Below, in pieces: positions 52,322-64,000 of a stretch of 64,000 nt of DNA; position 1 is the first letter of the stretch; each line of letters opens with the position of its first letter. The notes beneath the pieces are model-generated. The model saw only the letters and a list, made by a program, of their open reading frames with translations. It was not told the origin of the DNA and made no database searches. This DNA is from Arachis hypogaea (Eukaryota > Streptophyta > Magnoliopsida > Fabales > Fabaceae), in NCBI RefSeq assembly GCF_003086295.3, contig NC_092038.1:128863518-128927517 (forward strand), written 5' to 3'. Both the position numbers and the translations under genes were made by a program.

Positions 52322-53685
52322 AATGAGATAATTATTGACAAAGTTGTCATCTAAAGTAAGTACTATTATAGTCGTAACCCGTAAATTCCATGTAAATTTA
52401 ACTAGGATTTCGTTATCATTTAAGTCTTTATGGCATAGTAATAAAATGTGTTTAGCTTCATGCTTGAAACATTAAATGTATATTTAATTTTTTTGAAAGT
52501 TTCATTTTTTAGTTTGATAATTTTTTCTTTTGAATGTAAACGTAATTTTGCTCTCCAGCTCAAATTTAGATAAAGCTAAAAATTATAATTTTTATGTTTA
52601 TATTTTTATATTAGATTAAAATTTATTTTTTATATAGTTAATTTTATTATTTTTTTATAATATTTTTTTCTACTACTCTCTTATGAATATTATTATTCTT
52701 TATAGAATTATTATTATTTTTTTTGTTTATATAAATTTTTTACCTGTTATTTTTTTTTATGAAATAATAATAGTAAAATTATAGCATATTAAAAAAATAC
52801 TAAAAATACTAAAAATATCTATATAAAAATATCATAAAAAATTTTTAGATTTATTTTTATCACTATTAAGATAAATATTTAATTTTATTATTTTTAGTAC
52901 TCTCTTCTATAATTGTAATTTTCGTGTATTATGTTTTAGTGTAATTTTTTTATAATATAAATTATGATCTCTTTAAAAAAGACAAATTAAATAAAAAATT
53001 AATCATAAGTAATAAAAAATAATTAAAATCATAGATTTCAAAATAATATTAAAAATAAGATTATTGGAGTACTAGAATAAGAATATCATGTAAATACTAA
53101 ATTAACATTTTGATGTTAATACTTAAAATTAAAAAAAATATAATATATATATCTCTAAAATTTATATTTTTTAATTTTAATTAAAAATATATTTTATTAA
53201 TTTTGATATGTTATTTTTATTTTAGTAAATAAATATTAATTTTATTATATAATTAATTAATAAAATCTATTTAAATATCTAAATTAAAATGATAGAATAA
53301 TATAAAAAAATTATTTAAATTAATGCTTATTTTAGTAATTTTTTATATAGGAGTGATTTTAAATAGTGTAATTCAAACAATATTTATTTTATTATAATTT
53401 ATTTTAATATAAAAATTGTTAAACATAAATTACTTTAATATAAATTTATTTTTCTTATCAAAATCAAATTTATAAAATTAATTTTATACTAATTGCTGTT
53501 TGTAAATTGATTCAAATACACGCATAGTAATTAATAAGAATGACCTGTGTTTACATCCAAGTGAATAAATAATTGAATTTCCCTAGTGAAGAAGATAAAA
53601 GACGAAACGGTGCACTATTGGTTTAGCGTTTACCTGAAGGAAACTGAACTCACCCCATCGAAAGACGAGGTCGACCCTCCATCAC
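52322..53685 (+). promoter_or_regulatory. Copy 2 of the duplication; proximal API5 upstream region
   Basis: Direct repeat of 50652-52021. The copy ends about 265 bp before the API5 ATG, so it probably contains the core promoter and the start of the leader. The last shared block, AAACGGTGCA...GAAACTGAACTC.CCCC, is better conserved between copies than the AT-rich rest. Confidence 0.6.
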
Positions 53686-53950
53686 TGAATCCCAATTCCC
53701 AACTCAACCCTCGCGCGCGTGAGACGAGAGCTGAGCTGTTTCTTCAGGTCAGTACTAGTTTACTGCTACAGTTAGTCAGTTAACATTCACACTTTCTTTC
53801 TTCCTCAACGTAGAGTGAGAACAACTCAGATTACCACACTCAAATCAAACATAAACCTAAAACCCATCCCCTTTTGGTTCTTCTTCGTCGCAAGCTAATT
53901 TATCCCTTCGATTTCAATTCCAATTTCAGTGGCAGAACCTTCCAATCCCA

Positions 53951-55958
53951 ATGACTGACCCTTCCGAAGAGGCTGCTTACATCGAGAAGCTCTACGAGTA
54001 TGGCGAGAAGCTCAACGCTGCCACCGATAAGTCTCAGGTCACCTCTCTCTTTCAGCTACTACTAACGAAACATATATTATTGAAGTTCTTTATGTGTTTT
54101 TACTTTTTCCTTTTCAGTTTGGAGTACTAGGGTTTTCGATTGTGTAATGGTTGTGTCTTGAATCGTGTTTATTTGTTTGTTTGGATTGGCAGCATGTGAA
54201 TGATTACCAGGGAATCATAGATGCGGCGAAGACGAGCGTAAAGGCGAAGCAGCTCGCCGCGCAGCTTATTCCTAGGTTCTACAAGTTCTTCCCTGACCTC
54301 TCTGGTCCCGCCCTTGACGCCCATCTTGATCTGGTTGAGGCTGAAGAACTTGGGGTCAGTAGCTATACTGCTTTTAATTCTGCATATCTATTGTTTCTTT
54401 TTATTTTATTCGTCTTTACATGACAGGGAGCAATGTTAGTCATTTGATCTATGTTGTGGATCCTACCTAGTAGGACAAGGCTTTGTTGTTCTTGTTGTGT
54501 TTATTTATTATTCTTTTTCCAGTGAAGGAATGCAGTGTTATTATTCTTTCCTGAGGTTTGTTTTCCCTCTTTTGTGTTATGAATTTATGATCCTGCTGTA
54601 CAGGTACGGGTGCAAGCAATTAGAGGACTGCCTCTTTTCTGCAAGGATACGCCTGAAAACATTGGGAAGATGGTTGATATTCTAGTGCAAATTCTTGGGT
54701 CTGGTATGTTGCAGTCTTTGTTTGAAGATTTTGCATTCTTAAGACGTTGGTCTCAATTGAGATTCTGATTTTTACCCCCTTGTTGCTTTTAGAGGAATTC
54801 GTGGAGCGTGATGCTGTACATAAGGCTCTTATGTCTCTGCTGCGACAGGATGTGAAAGGTATTCTGATTTGCCCTTATGCTAGGAAAAAGTCTCTCTGGC
54901 AGAGCAGATTATGGTAGTTGAATGATTTAAATTTTATTAAGCACCTTCAGTTAATCTAGATTAAAACAGTGTGTCCACATTACTCTAAAGCAAAAATAAC
55001 TTGCTTCTAATTCTAGGTGTTGCATAGTGTGATGATTGCTGAGTTGCATGTACACTAACGTGACATGGGAATAGAAATATAGCAAAATGCCAATCCAAAG
55101 CCCTATAGTTGGTAGCTGGTAGTAAAGTGCTTAAACTTGAATTCAAGAACTTCTTCTGATATATTAATCTTCATTATCATGTAAACTAATTCTCAAGCTG
55201 ATCTTACATTTGATTTACTCTATGTGCAACTTTTTCCTTTCACGGGTAGTAAAACTAGCCAATCTTATCTATAAACAACGGAGCCATCAGGCATGATCCA
55301 TGTCAAGCCTTGTCATCTATGTATAATGGAAAAAGAAAATGGCAATCTAACAATACTCTTGTCTAACACCTAACTGATGGACATGGTATGTGCTTTTGGG
55401 AAATATGTTACTCTGAAAGTATTGGTTTGTCAATTGGCTGGAGTCGTCACAATAGTGGGATGAATAGTGAGTCCTATTTAGAAAATCCCCCCTAGTTTTT
55501 CTTCCCTGCACCCAATTAAGATCACCTGTATCATGTTATAGTATGGATTGATGAAGAGATAAAACTTGAAACATTTACTCAGATAGCAAGGATGGGATTA
55601 ATTGCCTGTTCAATAATTTTGTAAATAAAGCTGCAGGGAATAGTGTTGGTGGACTTACGATTTTTTCGTTGAAAGCTACAGTTAAAGAGAAACCTGTATT
55701 GTTATATAATGCATATTTGAATGCTTAATTAATAATATTGAAATAATCATACAATATTATTTATAGATTCCAAACATTATAATTAGTGGTGCATTTTGGT
55801 TGTCTCTTATAGCATGATTGTCAATGCAGCTTCTTTGACGGCTTTGTTTAAGCACATTGGGAGTGTTGAAGAGCCAAGTACAGATGAAGTTATTCGTGAA
55901 AAGGTTATCAACTTTGTTCGAGATAAGGTGAGTAGAGAAAGTTTGACTATAATGTCCA

Positions 55959-55995
<37 letters not shown>

Positions 55996-56377
55996 GCATC
56001 ATTAAAATATAAGCATATGCTGAGTTTCAGATATCTTTGTTTAGGTTTTCCCTATTAAAGCTGAACTGTTGAAGCCCCAAGAAGAAATGGAAAGACACAT
56101 AACTGATCTCATAAAAAAGGTATTCCTAATCAGCCTATCTTGTTACTTTTATCAATTGAGTTTAGTTCTCTGCTATTGTTGTTGTGTCTTTGGATGTTGA
56201 TGAATTTTTTTGGTTTCATTTCATCGCAGAGTGTAGAAGATGTAACTGGTATAGAATTTAGAATGTTTATAGATTTCCTCAAGAGCTTGAACCTATTTGG
56301 AGAGAAGGCTCCGCCTGAGAGGATGAAAGAGCTGATTGGAATCATTGAAGGGCAAGCTGATCTAGATGCACAGTTCA

Positions 56378-56427
<50 letters not shown>

Positions 56428-59400
56428 CAGTTAGACACACAAACTTGGTCATTTTGGGTATCAAAAGAGTCTGTTTTATATTTATACAAGATTGTATGAT
56501 TTTAGGCGTAATATTAGTTGCATGTTTAATATTGTTATTTGTTGGTCTCATGCTGTGGTTTCTTAAAACTGGCAATTTGTAGGTTTCCGATGCAGATCAT
56601 ATTGACAGGTTGATATCATGCCTTCATATGGCACTTCCATTTGTTGTGGTAAGGAGTGTTTACACCCCTTTATTGTTTTCATACTGTTTTTCGTTTAGTC
56701 TTTTTTCTTATTTATTTATTTATTTGATATTTTCCTTGCAGAGGGGTGCATCTAGTAACAAATTTCTCAACTATATAAACAAGTACATAATACCTGTTTT
56801 TGACCAGGTAATACTTTAGATAATTAAGTTGGGAAGAATAGTCATGTCTATCAATTTATTCTTAAAATGATTCTATCCCTCTCAGCTTCCTGGGGAACGG
56901 AAAGTAGATTTGCTCAGAAGTCTTGCAGAATTTTCACCTTACACAACACCGCAAGATTCACGCCAAATGCTTCCTTCTATTGTTCAGTTGCTGAAGGTAT
57001 ATATTATTTAAAAATGGCATGTTTGACATATTTCAATGCGTTAATTCTTGGATAGGGCACTGCTTCTTGCTATGAAAACTTTTAACGTTTTTTGTCTACT
57101 AAGTCTAGTTTATTCTGTTATATGAAAGGTCAAATCTCTGTTCCTTCAATTTTTCTACTTCGTTATTTTTATGAAAGAATTAATGTTTGATTACTAAAAG
57201 ATTGGATTATATCAGTTTATTCCTTCAAAGTTTATTTCATCGTTGATCACTTAAATATCCTATATTTATTCATGAGTCCTGACAAAGACAAAAGTAAGGT
57301 CACTTTTTGAAGACTATATTCATTTTGAGTCAAATTTATTAATGATGTGATTAATTATTGTGCATAATCATTCACAGCCTCAATTAATACAAAAAAAAAA
57401 TCTCAGGACTACGGACAATATATCAATTTGCTCTATATGGGTGTAATTTCTTCTCTCTTTTTATGTTTCATTAAGCTGGCTTGCTCTTAACAGAAATATA
57501 TGACTTGGAAGAAGTCTGGGGAGGAGATGAACTTTACATATGTTGAGTGCTTGTTGTACACGTTTCATCACCTCGCTCACAAGGTATTACCTCTATCTTT
57601 AAGAAAATATCATAATGTTGTGTTGGCACCCTATATGCAAGGCATGGCTGAATTTGATTATTCTGTAGGTTCCCAATGCTACAAACAGTTTATGCGGTTA
57701 TAAGATTGTTACTGGTCAGCCATCTGATAGGCTCGGAGAGGACTTTTCAGAGCAATACAATGATTTTACTGAGAGGTATTATGATTATCCATCTTTTAAT
57801 AAAAATAAAACAGAGTTCACCAGATTTTTTGTTTCATTTTCTTAAGATCATTTAACATATCCTCATATTTGTTAGTAGATTTTTCTTGTTATGTGATCTT
57901 CAGTAGAACCAAGGCCATACATATTCAATCTATACATTGCCTCAATCTCTTTCAAGAATTCATTCTCGACTCTTATGTCACCATATCCTGTTTCTATTCT
58001 TTCAAATTTTAAGACATTTTAACTTTTTCATAACCTTAAAAGGCTTCCCTGCCTGGAACATCTTTGTGAAAATTCATGATTTCTACTTATCTCAATTGGC
58101 ATCGTGTTAGTGCTGTCCTTGTTTACCAACTCTCCCATCATCTGGATTTTGGTGCCCAACTGTTTTTAAATTCTCCTTTTCCTTATAGATTGTACCTCTC
58201 ATCTTTACTATCTATTATGGGGATTATTGTGCCATTTGAACCTATTGTTATTAGTTGGGTGTCAATTCAGCCCAAAGTTAATACGTAATACCCTTTTATG
58301 AAATGGATATTATAACCTGATCATTGTATGAAGCCTGCACTTAGCAGGGGTGGGTTATTAACATTTTAATATTAATAGGCTTTTTCAGAGTTCAATAAGA
58401 AGTAAACTTTGTTATTTGTGAGTTCTCAGTGACTGTTCAGTCCTGTTCTTGAGAGTGGTCTACTAGTAACTTTTTTCCATTGTTTTACCATTTTTGACCC
58501 GTTTTGTACAAACTTTGATGATTTTTGTTTTCTGATCACCTTTTTTTTTTGTTATTTTCTCACCCAGGTTGAATAATGTTGAGGAGTTCACCCGGGCCAC
58601 GATTAAGAAATTAACACAAGGAATGGCTGAAAACAGCAAATCTATGGCTGATGCTAAAACTGATGAAGAAAAGGAAAAAATTGTGAGTTTTTGTGGTTTT
58701 GAAGTAATGTATTGCCTTTCTCTGATTATGTTGTGTGCTAACATTTTTACACGATGTTGCAGAAAACTAAGAAACAGAATGCTACAACTGGGTTGCGGAC
58801 CTGCAACAACATTTTGACCATGACAAAGGTAAGAGGGCTGCAGTGCCAGCTTCTTTTGCAGATGTGCTGTCACATACGTTATTCTATTTTCTTATATATA
58901 TTTACTAATTTGATTTATATGATCAGCCATTGCATGCTAAAGTGCCGACTTTCATTGGAGATAAGCGAGTCAACCTTTCTTGGAAGGAGGCAACAAAACC
59001 TGCGTCATCTACCACACCAGCAACTGGGTATAGTTCCTTCTCTTCTTTTAAATATCATTTTACTCTTTTTCCCTAGTGACAGTAGCTTTTTCATCACAAT
59101 CCTTTGCTCTACAGAGCATGGGGGTGTTCAAAGCCCAGCTTGGCCTGGACCCCAAGCATATTTTGCTGGGTTTGGTTTTGTTATCTTTACCCGATGTCCT
59201 TTTTGTGCTGGGTTCGGGTCATGCATTGTTGGACTCGGCCTTGGCCTGAGCCCATGTTTTATAAATAAAATACATACTTTCAAGTGGAATTAGTAATGAA
59301 ATGTTATGTTTTTATATTTCAATTAATATCTTTTACATTATATTGTGTTATTCTTGCCTTAAAATAATTTATTTTCGTACAAATATTATATAATATTTAT

Positions 59401-59906
59401 TAAATTTAATCTTTACAGATAAGGTTTTTAGGGTTTAAAATATTATATAATTTATTGAGTTGACCCGGTTTAACCATATTGTTTCGGGTTAATTTAGGGT
59501 GGTTGTTGGTTTTTAAAATAGAACCGGAAACATATTACAATCGGCTCCGGGTCTAACTAAAACCCAGCCTGACCCAGGCCATGTTCACCCCCTAGCTTGG
59601 AATATCAAAGATCTCATGGCTTTGGCCTTTGTGCAATATAAATATTTGAAATTGATTAACTTATTTATTTATTTATTTTACTTCAGATCCAAACGATCTT
59701 CTGGTTCTACTAATGGATCCAACAATATTCCATCAAAGAAGGGTCGAGGAGGTGGTGGCGGTTTGCCAAATCAGCTTGTCAATAGAGCGCTGGAAGGATT
59801 ATCTGGTGGTGGAAGGGGTGGTCCAAGGGGCAGAGGCAGGGGCTGGGGTGGTCGAGAAAGAGGAAGAGGAAGAGGAAGAGGAGGAGGAAGAGGAGGGTAT
59901 CGGTAA
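53951..59906 (+). CDS. API5: API5-like (apoptosis inhibitor 5) protein
   Basis: Plant homologue of API5/AAC-11, a nuclear HEAT/ARM-repeat protein; in rice API5 is linked to tapetal cell death. Exons: 53951-54037, 54193-54354, 54604-54703, 54793-54858, 55830-55927, 56045-56119, 56230-56379, 56583-56648, 56742-56807, 56886-56996, 57494-57583, 57669-57775, 58568-58682, 58763-58828, 58927-59027 and 59687-59906. They total 1680 nt, 559 aa, normal length. Landmarks: VRVQAIRGLPLFCKDTPE, RDAVHKALMSLLRQD, LLKPQEEMERHITDLIKK, NFTYVECLLY and LCGYKIVTGQPSDRLGEDF. The C-terminus is an Arg/Gly-rich RGG tail after a basic KKGRGG stretch, suggesting nucleic-acid binding. All junctions are GT-AG and in phase. 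The donor of intron 7 (56380) runs straight into a (TC)22 repeat. Intron 15 holds a MITE-like insert. Confidence 0.95.
55960..55995. repeat. (TTA)n microsatellite in API5 intron 5
   Basis: About 12 uninterrupted trinucleotide units, 33 bp after the exon 5 donor. Confidence 0.9.
56381..56424. repeat. (TC)22 microsatellite at the API5 intron 7 donor
   Basis: 44 bases of TC repeats begin at the T of the splice-donor GT (56380-56381). The donor context is therefore AAT|GTCTCTCT, lacking the usual purine-rich +3 to +6 positions. Confidence 0.92.
59120..59593. repeat. MITE-like hAT derivative in API5 intron 15
   Basis: Terminal inverted repeats GGGGGTGTTCAAAGCCCAG and, inverted, GGGGGTGAACATGGCCTGG. 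The interior is rich in GGGTTCGGG/CCCGG-type motifs, as in hAT subterminal regions. No coding capacity. No clear 8-bp duplication was found. Confidence 0.6.
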
Positions 59907-61669
59907 CTTTCTTGTGGTGACATAGATCACATTGGATTTCAGGTGACTACGAATAGGGCCTGTTAAATGTACTAAAATTCTTTGTCAGAGGAAGTTTTGA
60001 TTATAGTGGAGGATCAGAGTTTACATTAGTTGTACTTTGTCGGAAGCTTGTTTATGTAACGTGCCGACTTGTTGATCATTTTTCCAAATCCATTTGATGC
60101 AAGCAGCAGGTGAGAACCACTTGAAGAAACTTCTTATGCCCCTTGGTATGTATTGCATGTAATTTAATGACAATTTATTTCAAAACCACGACTGTCTAGT
60201 AGAATCAGTTTCAACCTATGTCAAATTATAATTGGTAAGGTTCTTTAGCACAATGATCGGAATGCATTCTCTCCTACCGATTATAAGCAATTTCCAAGTT
60301 CATACCCTTGACCTAATTTGTTAGGTAGGATAAAATTTAGGTAATGTTCCTTAGATATTTGTAATATTTTTCTCAATTAAATGTGCGGATGTCGTGCTTT
60401 CAGTGGTGAGAAATTTTTCCTTATATATCTTACTGTGGCTTATTTTTTAATGAAGCAAGATGGATCAATCATTTAAACATTTTGGTTGTCTTTTATTTAG
60501 AATAGATAGTAAGAGGAGACGAGTCAAATACGAGATTTTAGACTCAAACGTAGATATCTTTTAAGCTGGATGTTTTCATAAGATGGTTTATGTTGGCTTT
60601 GTACTTAAATTTATTTTAGTCCATACTTGAAATAGATGCTTATTAGTATACTTGAATGTTGGTCTTAATCGGATAACATGTTAAAAGAATATTTGGATTA
60701 AATTTTAATGTATAAAAATGAATATTGTTTTTCCTTTCAGACTGAAGGGGTGTTATAAGATCTAACACTCAACACAGAATAATAATCAAAGTCCTGGTGG
60801 GGAGTTGACGCCAAAATGAGAAATATTGCGTGTTTACTTATTGACAGATATCTCTATATTTTAGATGGGCACGGATTCGGTACGCGCTCTCTGTTAGCGC
60901 ATCGAAACGCCAAAATCGTTTGGCGCACCGGTCAGCCAGGTAGTGCAAGAATATATATACTTGTTTTTGTTGGGTGTTTTCTACAATTTCGTATAAAATA
61001 GAGGGGTCAATTTTCAATTTTTAAAATAAATACATTTAAGTTAATTCTACAATTAGTTGGATACTCGAGTTTAGTTAACAGTTATTACTACGGCTAACTC
61101 TTCTTCTAGCCCAGGTTTTCTTCCTTCCCTTCTCCTCCGTCGCAATCGCATCGTCCCTTCCTATCTCCACCATCGATAATGACTCAGCTAACTTCTTCTT
61201 CTCCCCCCACTCACCGACGGTGGCTTTGGCGGCGTGTTGTTCCAGCAACTCATCTGACGAGATTCAAAGATTTTGAACCACGAAACGCTATTTTTTTTTG
61301 GGATTGAGAAATTGTTCAGTGTTAACGATTCTGTTTAGGCGGATCCAAGCACACAATCAGCCTCACCACCTCTGACGACGACGGTACCTGATCTGCATTG
61401 TCGGTTGTCTTCGGCAGTAGATGGCTTCGCCGTCTCCATAATGGAAAGAAGGTACCTGTTGTATTATCAACCTTCACTTGATTTACAAATATCCCCCTTT
61501 TTCTTCGTCATAGGTCTACAATTGTCTTTGAAGTACATCCCCCAATTTTGCGTGTTTCGCCAAATTACCGCATTGTTGTTGTTTGGCACAGGGTTGCCGG
61601 GGATGAAGATACCACTGGGGTGAAGCAGACCATGGAGTTGGATTGGTTGAGGGTGAATGCTTTGCAGGG
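59907..61669. other. API5 3' region and spacer before the FAR1-type gene
   Basis: The first few hundred bases are API5 3' untranslated sequence. Further on, a short perfect hairpin, CGCCAAAATCGTTTGGCG, lies at about 60910-60927. From about 61080 the sequence is less AT-rich and may be the leader of the downstream MULE gene. No gene is recognised. Confidence 0.45.
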
Positions 61670-63994
61670 ATGGAGTTGAACGAGTACGATTTACAGGAAG
61701 ATGAAATAGAACACGACCATCCGGTTGAGGGCGAACGCTCTGCAGGGATGCAGTCAGACGAGCACGACTTTCAGGAAGATGATACAGAACACGATCATCA
61801 TGCAGAGGCCGATGTCGACAATGGGGATGCGGTTGAATTGGAAGATAGTTTGGACGGCGCCAGAGGAATGTCTGACAATTATGCGGAAGACGAGTTTTAC
61901 GCTGTTGATTCTGTGGAGTCGATAGGTTGGATTGATTTTTTGAACTTGAGCGAGGAGGATGTTCTTCGGTTTAATTTCGCAGATGTTGACATTGCATTTG
62001 AGTTTTACCAGCAATATGCAAAGCATCATGGCTTCGGCGCGAGACGTTCCAGAAGCGAAAAACGCGGCGAAGTAAGGATACGACAGGAGTTCGTGTGCCA
62101 CCGACAAGGGTACCGATCCCCGAAGTTCTACTCGATGCCTAACCGGCAAAAGAGGCCGAGGGCCGAGACATGGTATGGATGCCCTGCAAGGATGCTACTC
62201 CGCATGGACGATGAATCAGGACGTTGGCACGTTGCGTACTTTTCAGATGCGCATAACCACCACGTTCTTGAGTTACGATTTTCTTCCATGCTCCCGGGCC
62301 ATCAGAGGATGAGCGAAGCAGACATCGAGCAGATGAACGACATGCGCAAAGGAGGCATTGGCGTCTCTCGAATCCACGGTTTTATAGCGAGCCTGGCCGG
62401 CGGGTATCATAATGTCCCGTACACAACAAGGGACATGCACAATGTAAATACGAAGCAACGAAGGGAGGGTGGCCTAGATGCGGAATCGTGCCTAAGGTAT
62501 CTCCGAGAGTGCAAGGCAAATGATCCAGCACTGTACTACAAGGAAGTTGTTGACGGTGAAAGCGTGTTGCAACACTTGTTTTGGTGTGACGGCACCAGCC
62601 AAATTGATTACCAGGTGTTTGGAGACGTGGTTGCATTTGATGCAACGTACAAGAAAAACGTTTACCTTTCACCTCTTGTGGTATTCTCCGGTGTGAATCA
62701 CCACAACCAAACGGTTGTCTTTGCCACTGCACTGGTGGCAGATGAGAAAGAAGAGACCTATGTCTAGCTGCTTCAGCAGTTGCAAACTTCAATGAAAGGG
62801 AAGACTCCTGTGTCCATAATAACCGACGGTGACAGGCAAATGAAGTCTGCGATCGAGCAAGTTTTTCCAGAGGCTCATCATCGACTCTGCGCTTGGCATC
62901 TACTCCGAAACGTCACGAGCAACATCCGAAAGCCCAAATTCACCAGGATGTTTAGGGATTGCATGCTTGGCGACTACGAGGTCCGAACATTTCAGAGAAA
63001 GTGGTTTGAGATGGTTGAGAAATTTGGCGTCGCTGATAAAAGATGGGTACATGACATGTACAAGAGAAGGCACAGTTGGGCCACATCACACATACGGGAA
63101 AAGTTCTTTGCCAGATTTCGAACAACATCAAGGTGCGAGGGCTTGCACGCTGTGATATCACGGTATGTTAAGTCTCGATACAGTTACACTGAGTTTTTAC
63201 GTCATTTCCATCGATGCTTGATGTTCGTGCATGCAAAGGAGGTGGAGGCTGATTTCGAGTGTGCAAAGGGTGACCCTGTTATGACCACCAACCTGAAACA
63301 ACTAGAGCGGAGTGCAGCCGACAACTACACTCGTGCGATATTCTATTTGTTTGTTCCCATTCTTGACAGGGCCTGTGCAATGAGGGTGGTTGACTCTGAA
63401 GACAACGGTTCCTATTTTATCCACACCGTCTCTCGATACGGCACTCCGGGGAAGGATTGGCGTGTTGTTGCAACGTCTGATACGAGGGAGGTCCGAGGCA
63501 CGTGCATGAGAATAGAATGTTTCGGGGTCCCCTGCGAACATATAATTGTAGTGCTTGTTCTTAACAATGTTCATGAGATCCCGAGGTCTCTGATATTACC
63601 GAGATGGACTAAGGATGCAAAACTTGTGGCGGTGCAGTCGATGGGCGTGATTTGGGATTCTGTACAACTGACACAACACTGGTGTCTGATGGATTGGTAC
63701 CAGAAAGTGTGCAAGATTGCATGTCACAACACCCAAAAGTTCCAGTTTGCAAGAGACATTGTCGTGCTGATGCTGAAGCACTTCGAGAACGAAGATGCAT
63801 GGGACACCAGTTTTCCACTCGAGGGGCCACCTACTGAGGTTGGCAGACCCCGGCGCGGAATCCACCCAGGCACAATACAAAGGGTAACGGTGCTCATGGT
63901 GGAAAGAAAACCCAGCGATGTCGTTTGTGCCGGGAGGTGGGACACAACAGGACGACGTGTCCGGACCGCCGCACAATGGAATCATCCAGCGTAG
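61670..63994 (+). pseudogene. FAR1-related (FRS) MULE transposase, nearly intact
   Basis: A single long frame of 774 codons, open except for one TAG at 62765-62767 (codon 366) in the core. An acidic N-terminus (to about residue 80) precedes a FAR1-type DNA-binding region (FEFYQQYAKHHGFGARRSRS...). In the MULE core the first Asp is in DVVAFDATY, the second in SIITDGD and the Glu in SRCEGLHAVI. A SWIM-type finger follows, ECFGVPCEHI, with the first Cys of CxC replaced. The stop replaces the position usually filled by Trp (TAG from TGG is one change). Near the end another frame carries a CCHC zinc knuckle (63919-63960), pointing to an upstream frameshift. The 5' exon structure is uncertain; the ATG at 61670 is the first in frame. 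Base composition is more GC-rich than its surroundings. Confidence 0.82.
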
Positions 63995-64000
63995 TTGTAG

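Noticed and set aside
50652..53685. Two direct repeats considered as LTRs of one element
   Set aside because: No TG...CA ends, no primer-binding site, only 300 bp between them, and copy 2 runs into the API5 leader; a segmental duplication fits better.
56130..56489. Minus-strand frame with a long Arg-Glu repeat
   Set aside because: Antisense of API5 exon 7 plus the (TC)n microsatellite.
62382..63985. Long minus-strand frames at the window end
   Set aside because: Shadows of the GC-richer FAR1-type coding sequence on the plus strand, which has clear catalytic motifs.

Overview
The window is plant nuclear DNA. It is AT-rich, with many-exon genes, GT-AG introns and dense transposable elements. 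The host genes are typical dicot genes. A Ty3/gypsy element carrying palindromic 'TGGCGTTTAACGCCA' modules, Ulp1-carrying Mutator-like DNA and short tRNA-type SINEs together suggest a legume, most likely Arachis (peanut or a wild relative). The genus is an inference from repeat style and was not searched.

Five host genes can be reconstructed exon by exon, and all of their exon sums close in frame: a ROP/RAC small GTPase (1276-2877, minus, 7 exons, 196 aa), a GDSL esterase/lipase (5803-9329, plus, 5 exons, 374 aa), SNI1 (32325-36795, plus, 15 exons, 455 aa), a class III peroxidase (37123-40530, minus, 3 exons, 354 aa) and an API5-like protein (53951-59906, plus, 16 exons, 559 aa). SNI1 and the peroxidase are convergent, with 327 bp between stop codons. 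A decayed AP2/ERF fragment lies between the ROP and GDSL genes.

The rest is mostly mobile DNA. At 10453-15665 there is a complete hAT element with an 8-bp target duplication, and a second short hAT element is nested in it with its own 8-bp duplication. At about 15.9-31.6 kb a Mutator-like region holds an Ulp1-type peptidase pseudogene on the plus strand and a FAR1-type transposase pseudogene on the minus strand. A 7.8-kb gypsy retrotransposon (17546-25375) has split the Ulp1 gene. At 44962-50595 there is a decayed Ty1/copia element on the minus strand. A 1.37-kb direct duplication of the API5 upstream region follows it (50652-52021 and 52322-53685). The window ends in a FAR1-related MULE gene (61670-63994) that carries one nonsense codon and a displaced zinc knuckle. 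Several MITEs and SINEs sit in introns and spacers.

Points most worth a second look: the peroxidase has Asn where the distal catalytic Arg should be; the ROP gene uses a GC-AG intron; a (TC)22 microsatellite directly abuts an API5 splice donor; the API5 upstream region is duplicated; and the introns of both Mutator-like genes share a sense-strand 'GGTGTAT' signature.
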